Assembly: GCF_002018875.1 (NCBI RefSeq)
Contig: NZ_MVOL01000005.1
Location: 372,001 to 436,000, forward strand
Reading direction: 5' to 3'
Length of the DNA stretch: 64,000 bases
Origin: Pseudomonas sp. MF4836
GTDB lineage: Bacteria; Pseudomonadota; Gammaproteobacteria; Pseudomonadales; Pseudomonadaceae
Below, piece after piece: positions 37,790-46,257 of this stretch (position 1 is its first letter; each line of letters begins with the position of its first letter). Both the position numbers and the translations under genes were made by a program. The notes beneath the pieces were generated by a model that saw nothing but the letters and a program-made list of their open reading frames with translations, ran no database searches and was not told the origin of the DNA.

Positions 37790-38475
37790 AGATCAGCCGC
37801 CCTTACGCCTACCGAGTAGCGCTTCTCAAGGTAACGCAGTGCCAGCAACGAGACGCTGGTGATCACCAGGTACATCGCCGCCACTGCAAGGAAGAAGGTG
37901 AAAGGCTCGCGGGTGGCGTCTGCCGCCTGCTTGGCCTTGAACATCATGTCTTGCAGGCCCACCACCGAAATCAGCGCGGTGGCCTTGGTCAGGACCAGCC
38001 AGTTATTGGTGAAGCCGGGAATCGCCAGGCGAATCATCTGCGGCACCAGTACCCGGAAGAACACCTGGAAACTGCTCATGCCGTAGGCCATGCCGGCTTC
38101 AGCCTGCCCCTTGGGGATGGCCATAAAGGCGCCGCGGAAGGTTTCCGACAGATAGGCACCGAAGATGAAACCCAGGGTGCCAATACCGGCTGCCAGCGGG
38201 TTGAGGTCGATGTAGTCGTCAAAACCCAGCAGCGGTGCGACGCGGTTGAGCAGGTCCTGGCCGCCGTAGAAAATCAGCAGGATCAGCACCAGGTCGGGAA
38301 TCCCACGGATCACCGTCGAATACAGATCGCCCAGCCAGGCCAGCCAGCGCACCGGTGACAGGCGCAGCGCGACCCCGATCAGACCCAGAACAATGGCCAG
38401 GGCCATGGACGACAAGGCGAGCTGAAGCGTCAGCCAAGCGCCATCGAGGATGACAGCCCCGTAGCCTTTCAACAT
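37786..38475 (-). CDS. aotQ: Arginine/ornithine ABC transporter permease AotQ
   Basis: 229 residues, about five membrane helices, of the HisQ type. The signature YSTVIRGIPDLVLILLIFYG near residue 52 and the EAA loop KGQAEAGMAYGMSSFQVFFR near residue 123 are present. It heterodimerises with AotM. It lies 91 bp downstream of the aotJ stop and overlaps aotM by 4 bp. Confidence 0.93.
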   Translation of the reverse strand: MLKGYGAVILDGAWLTLQLALSSMALAIVLGLIGVALRLSPVRWLAWLGDLYSTVIRGIPDLVLILLIFYGGQDLLNRVAPLLGFDDYIDLNPLAAGIGTLGFIFGAYLSETFRGAFMAIPKGQAEAGMAYGMSSFQVFFRVLVPQMIRLAIPGFTNNWLVLTKATALISVVGLQDMMFKAKQAADATREPFTFFLAVAAMYLVITSVSLLALRYLEKRYSVGVRAADL

Positions 38476-38566
38476 GATTCAGGTCCTCGAAAATTGGGAT
38501 GAAAAAATGGCGCAAACTTCAGAGATTCTGCTGCTTGCGCCATCTCGGACTGACTGCTTCGACGTA

Positions 38567-39340
38567 TTACTGGCCGTAAATATCGAAGTCGAAGTACTTG
38601 TCCTGGATTTGCTTGTACTTGCCGCTCGCACGAATGGCGGCGATGGCAGTGGTGATCTTGTCTTTGAGCGCATCACCCTTGCGCACTGCAATCCCTACGC
38701 CGTCGCCGAAGTATTTGACGTCGGTGAAGGCCGGACCCACGAAGGCGAAGCCCTTGCCGGAATCGGTTTTCAGGAAACCGTCGTTCAACAGGGTGGCGTC
38801 TGCCACGGTGCCATCGAGACGACCAGCGGCCACATCCAGGTAGATTTCGTTCTGCGAACCGTAAGGCTTGATCTCGGCACCCAGTGGCGCCAGCACTTCA
38901 CGGGCAAAGCGTTCGTGGATCGAACCACGTTGCACGCCAATGTTCTTGCCTTTGAGCTCGGTCAGGCCATCGCTGATCTGAGTGCCAGCCTTCATGACCA
39001 GACGTGCCGGGGTGTTGTAGTACTTGCCGGTGAAGTCCACGGACTTCTTGCGATCATCGGTGATCGACATCGACGACAGGATGGCGTCGATCTTGCGAAC
39101 CTTGAGGGCCGGGATCAGGCCGTCGAACTCTTGCTCGACCCATACACACTTGACCTTCATCTCTTCACAGAGGGCGTTGCCGATGTCGTAGTCGAAACCG
39201 ACGATGCTGCCGTCCGGCGCCTTGGAGGCAAACGGAGGGTAAGCCGCTTCAATACCAATTTTCAGGGGCTTTTCATCAGCGAATGTCGGCAGGGAGAGCA
39301 CGGACAGTGCCAGGGCGCCAAGAAGCACGAGTTTCTTCAT
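38567..39340 (-). CDS. aotJ: Arginine/ornithine-binding periplasmic protein AotJ
   Basis: 257 residues from the ATG at 39340. [21 protein letters not shown] is a signal peptide cleaved before [20 protein letters not shown]. It is a type 3 solute-binding fold with [20 protein letters not shown] near residue 42 and [20 protein letters not shown] near residue 85, both conserved in LAO/HisJ binding proteins. It is the first gene of the aot operon. An ArgR-like half-site lies 170 bp upstream. Confidence 0.94.
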   Translation of the reverse strand: MKKLVLLGALALSVLSLPTFADEKPLKIGIEAAYPPFASKAPDGSIVGFDYDIGNALCEEMKVKCVWVEQEFDGLIPALKVRKIDAILSSMSITDDRKKSVDFTGKYYNTPARLVMKAGTQISDGLTELKGKNIGVQRGSIHERFAREVLAPLGAEIKPYGSQNEIYLDVAAGRLDGTVADATLLNDGFLKTDSGKGFAFVGPAFTDVKYFGDGVGIAVRKGDALKDKITTAIAAIRASGKYKQIQDKYFDFDIYGQ

Positions 39341-39509
39341 CTTAGGACTCCATCGGTAAAGGGCGAAAACGGCAGAGTGAGCGACAGCCCAATATGCGAA
39401 TGGGTGGAACCTGATTAGCGGCGCAGCGTCCTGGGCAGCCCGGCGAAAATCCAGCACAGGCGACGACGAGCGAGTGATCGGCATTCTAACGACAGGCCGG
39501 AAGCCGATA

Positions 39510-39525
39510 TTTCTTCAATGCGACA
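39510..39525 (-). promoter_or_regulatory. ArgR-like half-site upstream of aotJ
   Basis: On the minus strand TGTCGCATTGAAGAAA matches TGTCGC-N8-AA. The first ten bases, TGTCGCATTG, are identical to the site upstream of aruC, which supports a shared regulator. Confidence 0.5.
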
Positions 39526-39819
39526 ACAAATTACACAAGCATCGAGAAAGCCGGTCTGGCGCATTGACAGCTCTTCAGGTTTATGCAAGAGCAAAAGAAA
39601 TGGAACCGATACATGCTGCAAATTGCGGGCCTATTATTGGCAAAGCCTTCTATTCCGGCAAGCTCAGCGTAATGACTTATTTGTTACCTGGATAAAACCA
39701 GCCCGAAAATGGGGCCTGGCGTTTCCCATTGCCCCGCTATTGGGCGCGGGGTTACACCTTGGGCGATCCCGGTAACATTCAGATACGTCCGATGGACAAA
39801 ACCGATATTTATCATCTCT

Positions 39820-39880
39820 GTAGCCGCTGCCCCAATGCCCGCAACCGCCCCGTAGCCGCTGCTGCCAGGTTGCGCTGGCC
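39820..39880. repeat. REP-like sequences
   Basis: GTAGCCGCTGC occurs twice in direct orientation (39820-39830 and 39852-39862). The second is continued by TGCCAGGTTGCGCTGGCC, resembling the REP units at 33987-34011. Confidence 0.5.
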
Positions 39881-39939
39881 GGACCCGGCACCTCAGCCCC
39901 CAGGGCCCATCGACGTCTTTACAAGCACCGACGCCAAGC

Positions 39940-39976
39940 AAAAAAAGCCCCGCCAGGCGCAAGGCCGGGCGGGGCT
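39940..39976 (-). terminator. Terminator of acsA
   Basis: On the minus strand AGCCCCGCC / GGCGGGGCT stem with inner pairing GGCC/GGCGC, followed by seven T. It begins 20 bp past the acsA stop. Confidence 0.88.
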
Positions 39977-39995
39977 CGATGACAGGCAGCGCGTG

Positions 39996-41951
39996 TTACG
40001 CGACGTTCATCGTCTTGTGGGTTTCGATCAGGTGCTGCACCACTCCCGGGTCAGCCAGGGTCGAGATATCCCCCAGGCCGTCGTACTCGGCAGTTGCGAT
40101 TTTGCGCAGGATACGCCGCATGATCTTCCCGGAGCGGGTCTTCGGCAGGCCTGGCGCCCACTGAATCACGTCCGGCGAGGCAATCGGACCGATCTCCTTG
40201 CGCACCCAGTTCTTCAGCTCAAGGCGCAGCGCTTCGCTCGGCTCTTCGCCACCATTGAGGGTGACGTAGACATAAATGCCCTGACCCTTGATGTCGTGCG
40301 GCACCCCGACCACCGCCGCTTCCGCGACTTTAGGGTGGGCGACCATGGCGCTCTCGATTTCGGCGGTGCCCATGCGGTGCCCGGAAACGTTGAGTACGTC
40401 GTCCACACGCCCGGTGATCCACCAGTAACCATCCTCGTCACGACGTGCACCGTCACCGGTGAAGTACATGCCACGGAAGGTCTTGAAGTAGGTATCGACG
40501 AACCGATCGTGGTCGCCATAGAGCGTGCGCGCTTGGCCTGGCCACGAATCGAGAATCACCAGGTTGCCTTCGGCAGCGCCCTCGATGATGTTGCCCAGGT
40601 TGTCGACCAGGGCCGGCACCACGCCAAAGAACGGCCGCGCGGCAGAACCCGGCTTCAGCGCATGGGCGCCCGGCAACGGGCTCATCAGGGTCGCGCCGGT
40701 TTCGGTCTGCCACCAGGTATCAACGATCGGGCAACGGGATTGACCGACGTTCTTGTAGTACCAGTCCCAGGCTTCCGGGTTGATCGGCTCGCCCACCGAA
40801 CCCAGCAGACGCAGGCTGCTGCCATCGGCCCCCTCACAGGCGGCGGTGCCGGAGGCCATCATGGCGCGGATCGCAGTCGGCGCGGTGTAGAGGATGTTGA
40901 CCTTGTGCTTGTCGACGATCTTCGCCACCCGAGTGATGTCCGGGTAGTTCGGCACACCTTCGAACAACAGGGTGGTCGCGCCATTGGCCAGCGGGCCGTA
41001 GACAATATAAGTGTGGCCGGTGACCCAGCCGACGTCGGCGGTGCACCAGTAGATTTCCCCCGGGCGGTAGTCGAATACGCGCTCGTGAGTCAGGGCCGCA
41101 TACAACAGGTAGCCGCCGGTGGTGTGCTGCACGCCCTTGGGCTTGCCGGTGGAGCCGGAGGTATAAAGGATGAACAGGGCTTCTTCAGCGCCCATTTCCT
41201 TGGGTGCGCAGACGGTGCCGGCAACCTTCATCAGGTCTTCGTACCAGATGTCGCGATGCTGGTTCCACTTGATGCTGCCACCGGTGCGCTTGCACACGAT
41301 GACCTTCTGGATGCTGCTGGTTTCCGGGTTGGTCAGGGCGTCGTCGACATTGGCCTTGAGCGGGATCTTCTTGCCGGCGCGAATGCCTTCGTCGGCGGTG
41401 ATCACCACTTTCGAGCGGCAGTCGATGATGCGACCGGCCAGGGCTTCAGGCGAGAAGCCGCCGAATACCACCGAGTGGATGGCGCCGATGCGGGTACAGG
41501 CCAACATCGCGACCACGGCTTCGGGGATCATCGGCATATAGATAGTCACCACGTCGCCGCGGTGTACGTCTTGGCCACGCAGGGCGTTGGCGAATTTGCA
41601 GACTTCTTCGTGCAGCTCGCGATAGGTGATGTTGCGGCTTTCGGCGGGGTCATCGCCCTCCCAGATGATCGCGATCTGATCGCCGCGCTCAGCCAGGTGA
41701 CGGTCCAGGCAGTTGTAGGAAACGTTGAGGGTGCCGTCGGCAAACCACTTGATGTCGACATGGTGATCGTCGAAGGAGGTCTGCTTCACCGTGGTGAAAG
41801 GCTTGATCCAGTCGAGGCGCTTGGCCTGCTCGCGCCAGAAGCCGTCGGGGTTGACGACCGACTGCTGGTACATGGCCTTGTAGGTCGCCTCGTCAGTCAG
41901 CGTATTGGCCGCAACCTCGGGACGAACGGGATACAGAGAAGCCGCACTCAT
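39996..41951 (-). CDS. acsA: Acetyl-coenzyme A synthetase
   Basis: 651 residues, the normal length. It activates acetate to acetyl-CoA through acetyl-[23 protein letters not shown] near residue 263 is the AMP-binding P-loop, [18 protein letters not shown] near residue 412 the adenine motif, and [20 protein letters not shown] near residue 496 the hinge. The regulatory acetylated Lys lies in [17 protein letters not shown] near residue 610. It stands alone downstream of the aot operon, as PA0887 does. Confidence 0.96.
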   Translation of the reverse strand: MSAASLYPVRPEVAANTLTDEATYKAMYQQSVVNPDGFWREQAKRLDWIKPFTTVKQTSFDDHHVDIKWFADGTLNVSYNCLDRHLAERGDQIAIIWEGDDPAESRNITYRELHEEVCKFANALRGQDVHRGDVVTIYMPMIPEAVVAMLACTRIGAIHSVVFGGFSPEALAGRIIDCRSKVVITADEGIRAGKKIPLKANVDDALTNPETSSIQKVIVCKRTGGSIKWNQHRDIWYEDLMKVAGTVCAPKEMGAEEALFILYTSGSTGKPKGVQHTTGGYLLYAALTHERVFDYRPGEIYWCTADVGWVTGHTYIVYGPLANGATTLLFEGVPNYPDITRVAKIVDKHKVNILYTAPTAIRAMMASGTAACEGADGSSLRLLGSVGEPINPEAWDWYYKNVGQSRCPIVDTWWQTETGATLMSPLPGAHALKPGSAARPFFGVVPALVDNLGNIIEGAAEGNLVILDSWPGQARTLYGDHDRFVDTYFKTFRGMYFTGDGARRDEDGYWWITGRVDDVLNVSGHRMGTAEIESAMVAHPKVAEAAVVGVPHDIKGQGIYVYVTLNGGEEPSEALRLELKNWVRKEIGPIASPDVIQWAPGLPKTRSGKIMRRILRKIATAEYDGLGDISTLADPGVVQHLIETHKTMNVA

Positions 41952-42365
41952 CTTTCTTACCTCGGTGACATAGTTGTTGTTGTATGCCCCTGTTTTAGCC
42001 GGGGCGGGCCTATAGAACCATTCGACGATGGTAGTAACAAGCCCCTACAAAACGTCCTATTTACCTCATCAGCCGCTCTAGCACGCAGGCTGTAGCCAAT
42101 TCCGGGTGATATTGAAAAGACCCGGATGTGGGCCAGCGGCCCGAAAATCCGGGGATTGTTACAAAATCCGTCAATAGTGTTTATCAAAAGCACGGCTATA
42201 TGCCGGCCGGCCAGGCGCCTAAAATCGGTCTCGCCAACAAGGCAAAGTGATTAACCAAGTTGCAGCCCCCACGAAGGCAGTTAATCCAAAACACTTACTC
42301 AAGTTCCACACGCAACCCCAAAAAGGTTGCGTGACCCCACACGACCTTAGAAAGGTAAATTTGAA
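41952..42365. other. Intergenic region between acsA and the DUF2790 gene
   Basis: 414 bp between divergent genes; it holds both promoters. A perfect 9-bp hairpin sits at 42309-42333 just before the DUF2790 ORF. Nothing else can be named. Confidence 0.5.
42309..42333 (+). promoter_or_regulatory. Hairpin in the DUF2790 leader
   Basis: CACGCAACC (42309-42317) and GGTTGCGTG (42325-42333) form a perfect stem with a 7-nt A-rich loop, 33 nt before the ATG. There is no T run, so it is not a terminator. Confidence 0.4.
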
Positions 42366-42629
42366 ATGAAAGCTTTATTAGTTCTGGCCCTCAGCAGTCT
42401 TTGCGTCACTGCGATGGCTGACGAGATCCCGACTGATGTTGCCAGCCAGCAAACACCGGTAGAGGAATACTCTTACTCATCCGACCTGGACATCGCCAAA
42501 GTTATCTCCATGAGCGAAGTTCCCAGTGTGTGTGAAGTTGTACCGGCGCGAATGGAGTACGAAGACTCCAACGGCCAAAGACATATTCTGCAATATCGCG
42601 TCATGGGCAGCGGCTGCTCTAACGGCTGA
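42366..42629 (+). CDS. DUF2790 small secreted protein
   Basis: 87 residues. MKALLVLALSSLCVTAMA is a signal peptide cleaved before DEIPTDVASQ. The mature part ends with the DUF2790 pattern DIAKVISMSEVPSVCEVVPA, then MEYEDSNGQRHILQYRVMGS and a terminal Cys; the two Cys may form a disulphide. This family is almost confined to Pseudomonas, usually in several copies, of unknown function and often metal- or stress-responsive. AAAGGT about eleven bases upstream serves as ribosome site. Confidence 0.82.
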   Translation: MKALLVLALSSLCVTAMADEIPTDVASQQTPVEEYSYSSDLDIAKVISMSEVPSVCEVVPARMEYEDSNGQRHILQYRVMGSGCSNG

Positions 42630-42956
42630 GAGCCAAGTTAGTTTCAAAAGACTTTATAACTGCCGGCCGCAAGAAATCACTCTTGCGGCAAAGATGCCCG
42701 CCACACACCGGCTCACGGGACTGTTGCAGAGCATCGCCTAATCGAGACGCGAACACGGCACTCGCACTCGACCGATTCCCTGAAATTTCGTTTAGCGCCT
42801 TGCAGCCCTTGCCGGCCATGCGTGGAGAAGCCATCACAAACAAATCGATATAATCGATTATTAAACGGCATTTTTTGCAATCTTTAATCAATTTAATCAG
42901 ATTAGTATGAGCTTCACACCCACCGTACAAAACGAACAACACCCGGAGCTACCGAC
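42630..42956. other. AT-rich intergenic region before the repeat-protein gene
   Basis: 327 bp. The part from 42835 to 42915 is very AT-rich and holds a 17-bp palindrome (42843-42859), presumably near the promoter of the repeat-protein gene. No ORF is convincing. Confidence 0.5.
42843..42859. promoter_or_regulatory. Palindrome upstream of the repeat-protein gene
   Basis: AATCGAT and ATCGATT flank ATA, a perfect inverted repeat, about 100 bp before the ATG at 42957. It may be an operator; the regulator is unknown. Confidence 0.35.
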
Positions 42957-43289
42957 ATGAAAACCAAACTGATCCTCGCCCTGACCCTCTCTGTACTGGC
43001 CGCCAACACATTTGCCGCTGACGGCTATGACCGTACCGGCTCGGCCATTGCCGCCGATGGTTATGACCGCACAGGCTCCGCCACCTTTGTTGAGGACGGT
43101 TATGACCGCACTGGCTCGGCCACCTTTGCCGAAGATGGCTATGACCGCACCGGCTCCGCCACCTTTGCCGAGGACGGTTATGACCGCACCGGCTCGGCCA
43201 CTGTTGCCGAAGATGGCTACGACCGTACTGGCTCCGCCACCTTCGCCGCTGACGGCTACGATCGCACCGGTTCGGCCAACCTTGGCTGA
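42957..43289 (+). CDS. Secreted protein of seven 13-residue repeats (DGYDRTGSATFAE)
   Basis: 110 residues. MKTKLILALTLSVLAANTFA is a signal peptide. The whole mature part is seven units of DGYDRTGSATFAE: the first has 12 residues (AIAA), the last is cut to DGYDRTGSANLG. Each unit has two Asp, a Tyr and an Arg and alternates acidic and small residues. At DNA level the 39-bp units show alternating codon choices (TCG/TCC for Ser, GAGGACGGT/GAAGATGGC), so the array grew by copying a 78-bp dimer. CCGGAG before the ATG is the ribosome site. I know no function for this family; a surface or periplasmic ligand-binding role is only a guess. Confidence 0.8.
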   Translation: MKTKLILALTLSVLAANTFAADGYDRTGSAIAADGYDRTGSATFVEDGYDRTGSATFAEDGYDRTGSATFAEDGYDRTGSATVAEDGYDRTGSATFAADGYDRTGSANLG

Positions 43290-43308
43290 TCCTGGCAGGC
43301 GACTTCAC

Positions 43309-43335
43309 AGCCCGACTCCGGTCGGGCTTAGTAGT
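43309..43335 (+). terminator. Probable terminator after the repeat-protein gene
   Basis: AGCCCGAC / GTCGGGCT stem with a TCCG loop, followed by TAGTAGTGTTT. The T content is low, so termination may be partial. Confidence 0.5.
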
Positions 43336-43740
43336 GTTTGAAGCCGACCAAAACCACCTCAAACCACTACATCTAGTAAAAAACCCAATTTTCCGGCCTT
43401 TTTCGGCCTCTATTTTCACCGTCAAAAAAAAATCTTCAGCCCCCCTTCCACGGCCAAAGCCCTGTAAACCCTCGCTTCGCCCTCAGTGCCTTCCCTTTGT
43501 GAGCCAACCTGCGCTACTTGGTCGCCCCACAGGCCTGAAAAAATCCCTATAATGCGTCCTCAAAACGGGGCCGCAACATTCCCTTACCGGATTGCAGTCA
43601 CCGGCTGGACCCGCGCACGAGCCGACAACCTCAGCTCCACCCGACGGCCGTTCCAGACCTCCGTACACATATTCCGTTATTGCCTGCGTTCAGCTGCTGC
43701 AACAAACGACTTTCTATAGATCAAATGCGGCCAAGTGAGG

Positions 43741-43775
43741 CCGTGTGAAAAGCCAACCCTTTTGTTTTCACACGG
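43741..43775 (+). promoter_or_regulatory. Leader inverted repeat before nrdB
   Basis: CCGTGTGAAAA (43741-43751) and TTTTCACACGG (43765-43775) are perfect complements with a 13-nt loop, ending 32 nt before the nrdB ATG. It may be an operator or a leader hairpin. Confidence 0.45.
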
Positions 43776-43807
43776 GCATCTGGCCCTCATGCAGGAGACG
43801 ACACGTC

Positions 43808-45055
43808 ATGCTGAGCTGGGACGAATTCGACAAAGAAGAAGGCGAAGTTGCCGCTAAAGGCGCCAACGCCGGCCACGCTTCTGAAGCCAACATGGACCGC
43901 CTCGACAGCGCCGGCGGTGCCGCTGCTCTCGAAGCTCGCGCAGTAACCGCCAACGACTCCGCCGCGATCATTCGCGCCAAGGCCGCCCTCGACAAGCTCG
44001 ACGTCGCCGAAGGCCTGGCCGAGCTCGAAGGGGCTTCTGCCCGTGTGGCCGTCGACGAAAAGCGCATGATCAACTGCCGCGCCGACCTCAACCAGCTGGT
44101 GCCATTCAAATATGACTGGGCCTGGCAGAAGTACCTGGATGGCTGCGCAAACCACTGGATGCCGCAAGAAGTCAACATGACCGCCGACATCGCCCTCTGG
44201 AAAGACCCGGAAGGCCTGACCGACGACGAACGCCGCATCGTGATGCGCAACCTGGGCTTCTTCTCCACCGCCGACTCCCTGGTTGCCAACAACCTGGTCC
44301 TGGCGGTGTACCGCCTGATCACCAACCCGGAATGCCGCCAGTACATCCTGCGCCAGGCGTTCGAAGAGGCGATCCACACCCACGCCTACCAGTACTGCAT
44401 CGAATCGCTGGCCATGGACGAAGGCGAAATCTTCAACATGTACCACGAGATCCCATCGGTCGCTAAAAAAGCCGCCTGGGGCCTCAAGTACACCCGTTCG
44501 ATCTCCGATCCGAAGTTCGAAACCGGCACCGTCGACACCGACAAAGAGCTGCTGCGCAACCTGATCGCCTACTACTGCGTTCTGGAAGGCATCTTCTTCT
44601 ACTGCGGCTTCACCCAGATCCTGTCCATGGGCCGTCGCAACAAAATGACCGGCGTCGCCGAGCAGTTCCAGTACATCCTGCGCGACGAATCCATGCACCT
44701 GAACTTCGGCATCGACGTGATCAACCAGATCAAAATCGAAAACCCGCACCTGTGGGACGCCGAGATGAAGGAAGAAGCCTCGCAAATGATCCTGCAAGGC
44801 ACCCAGCTGGAAATCGAATACGCTCGCGACACCATGCCGCGCGGCGTACTGGGCATGAACGCGGCGATGATGGAGGACTACCTCAAGTTCATCGCCAACC
44901 GTCGCCTGTCGCAGATCGGCCTCAAAGAAGAATACCCAGGCACCACCAACCCGTTCCCATGGATGAGCGAAATCATGGACTTGAAGAAAGAGAAAAACTT
45001 CTTCGAGACTCGGGTTATCGAGTATCAGACCGGTGGGGCGTTGAGCTGGGATTGA
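43808..45055 (+). CDS. nrdB: Class Ia ribonucleotide reductase, beta subunit NrdB
   Basis: 415 residues from the ATG at 43808 ([20 protein letters not shown]) with AGGAG upstream. It carries the di-iron/tyrosyl radical cofactor for ribonucleotide reduction. Metal ligands are visible in [20 protein letters not shown] near residue 183 and [20 protein letters not shown] near residue 294. An N-terminal Ala-rich linker (about residues 10-85) precedes the ferritin-like core, as in other pseudomonad NrdB. nrdA, often adjacent in Pseudomonas, is not in the preceding 1.5 kb. A terminator follows. Confidence 0.94.
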   Translation: MLSWDEFDKEEGEVAAKGANAGHASEANMDRLDSAGGAAALEARAVTANDSAAIIRAKAALDKLDVAEGLAELEGASARVAVDEKRMINCRADLNQLVPFKYDWAWQKYLDGCANHWMPQEVNMTADIALWKDPEGLTDDERRIVMRNLGFFSTADSLVANNLVLAVYRLITNPECRQYILRQAFEEAIHTHAYQYCIESLAMDEGEIFNMYHEIPSVAKKAAWGLKYTRSISDPKFETGTVDTDKELLRNLIAYYCVLEGIFFYCGFTQILSMGRRNKMTGVAEQFQYILRDESMHLNFGIDVINQIKIENPHLWDAEMKEEASQMILQGTQLEIEYARDTMPRGVLGMNAAMMEDYLKFIANRRLSQIGLKEEYPGTTNPFPWMSEIMDLKKEKNFFETRVIEYQTGGALSWD

Positions 45056-45106
45056 TTCCAGAAGCTCGCCTGAGTTTTCCGATCATCATTTGAATCGGTG
45101 AACACC

Positions 45107-45136
45107 AAAAAGCCCTGACCTGGTCAGGGCTTTTTT
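45107..45136 (+). terminator. Terminator of nrdB
   Basis: AAAAGCCCTGACC / GGTCAGGGCTTTTTT, a perfect stem closed by a very short loop and followed by T6; the A run also makes it usable from the other side. Confidence 0.88.
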
Positions 45137-45188
45137 ATGGGCGGTCGGCTCGGTCGCTGGGCGATTACAGCCCGAAGCCTTAAGCACC

Positions 45189-46073
45189 TCAGCCCTTCAA
45201 CACCCCTGCATCATTCGGGCATGTCGGCTCAGGCGTGGTCTCGAACAACTCCTTGGCCCAGCGCTCGGCGGCGGTGTACCAGGCGACGCTGGAGTTGGCG
45301 ATCTCCTGCTGTGCCTGTTCCGAGCCATTGGCAGCGGCTTTGTGCAGCCAGAGTTTTCGCTGTTTTTGATCCAGGGGGATATCCCCTTGCCCAAAGCCGT
45401 AGGCGTAGCTCAGCGCGTACTGCGCGGGGGCATAGTTTTGTTGGGCGGACTGGCACAGCCAATACCCGGCTTTGCGATCGTCGCTGCTGTAACGCGCGTC
45501 CCATTCATCGAGTTGCCCATCGGCCGAGGCGAAGGCGTCCTCGACGCCTCGGTCAGCGCTCCAATACAGCTTGCTCAAGGCGAACTGGGCTTCGGCATTG
45601 CCTTTTTGGGCTGCCTGTTCGTAAAAGTACATGGCGGTTTTCACGTCCTGCTTGACGCCGGTTCCCTGCAAATGGCTGGCGGCGAGTTCCATGAGCGCCA
45701 GGTCCAGGCCGTGTTTGGTGGCAAGCGTCAGGTACTTGATCATTTTCTTCTGGTCGGGCTCGCCGAGCAGGCCGTCGCGGTAAATGATCGCGATCTCGAA
45801 GGCCGCGCGGTCGTTGCCCAGCTCCGCAGCCCTGCCGTACCAGCGTATGGCACCGGGATAATTCTGTTGGGTGTAATAGGTGTAACCCAGGTTAAAGGCT
45901 GCGGCGACATCGCCTTCGTCGGCCTTTTTGATCAGCGCCATCTCCTGCTCATAGCCCTCGGCAGCCTCGACAGTGAAAGGCAGTGCATCGTCGGCTTGAG
46001 CCGCATGCGCGGTCAGGGAAGTAAAGCCGAGCATCACATAGAGCAACCAGCGTGGGCAGCGCGTCATAAGCAA
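45189..46073 (-). CDS. Sel1-like repeat (tetratricopeptide-type) exported protein
   Basis: 294 residues. An N-terminal signal (WLLYVMLGFTSLTAHAAQA) is followed by five to six Sel1 units such as AAAFNLGYTYYTQQNYPGAI, AEAQFALSKLYWSADRGVED and APAQYALSYAYGFGQGDIPL. Sel1 proteins are periplasmic or cytoplasmic adaptors for protein complexes; the partner is not evident. ATGs at 46073 and 46067 are both possible. It converges on nrdB and is divergent from the unknown 46258 gene. Confidence 0.82.
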   Translation of the reverse strand: MLMTRCPRWLLYVMLGFTSLTAHAAQADDALPFTVEAAEGYEQEMALIKKADEGDVAAAFNLGYTYYTQQNYPGAIRWYGRAAELGNDRAAFEIAIIYRDGLLGEPDQKKMIKYLTLATKHGLDLALMELAASHLQGTGVKQDVKTAMYFYEQAAQKGNAEAQFALSKLYWSADRGVEDAFASADGQLDEWDARYSSDDRKAGYWLCQSAQQNYAPAQYALSYAYGFGQGDIPLDQKQRKLWLHKAAANGSEQAQQEIANSSVAWYTAAERWAKELFETTPEPTCPNDAGVLKG

Positions 46074-46257
46074 CGTCCTTGTAAAGGTGGGTACAACGGC
46101 GGATGCGTGATGATCCGGGGTGGACAGAGCCTACTCGCCCTGCTTGTTCGCCAGCAAGGCAGCCGATCCGGTTGATCGGGCACGGCATGCAAAGAATGCG
46201 TGCAGCCAACCGGTGCTACCGCTATAAAAGGCGCTATTCGCTCAAGGATCCGGCCCC

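Larger units (their letters stand above)
39341..39995. other. Intergenic region between aotJ and acsA
   Basis: 655 bp. From left to right it has the aotJ leader and promoter region with an ArgR-like site (39510-39525), an AT-richer stretch (39580-39720) with no convincing gene, two REP-like units (39820-39880) and the acsA terminator (39940-39976). Confidence 0.6.
43290..43807. other. Intergenic region upstream of nrdB
   Basis: 518 bp. It contains a weak terminator hairpin for the repeat-protein gene (43309-43335), a featureless stretch, and a perfect inverted repeat (43741-43775) in the nrdB leader. No clear NrdR box (ACAnwATATATwnTGT) was found. nrdA is not here. Confidence 0.55.

Noticed and set aside
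39729..42095. 788-codon open frame on the plus strand
   Set aside because: Antisense to acsA; no recognisable domain and no ribosome site.
42957..43289. CRISPR array
   Set aside because: The direct repeats are contiguous 39-bp coding units without spacers, in one open frame with a signal peptide.
43290..43807. NrdR boxes upstream of nrdB
   Set aside because: ACACATATTCCGTTATTG near 43664 is only a partial match to the consensus and no second box at the required spacing was found.
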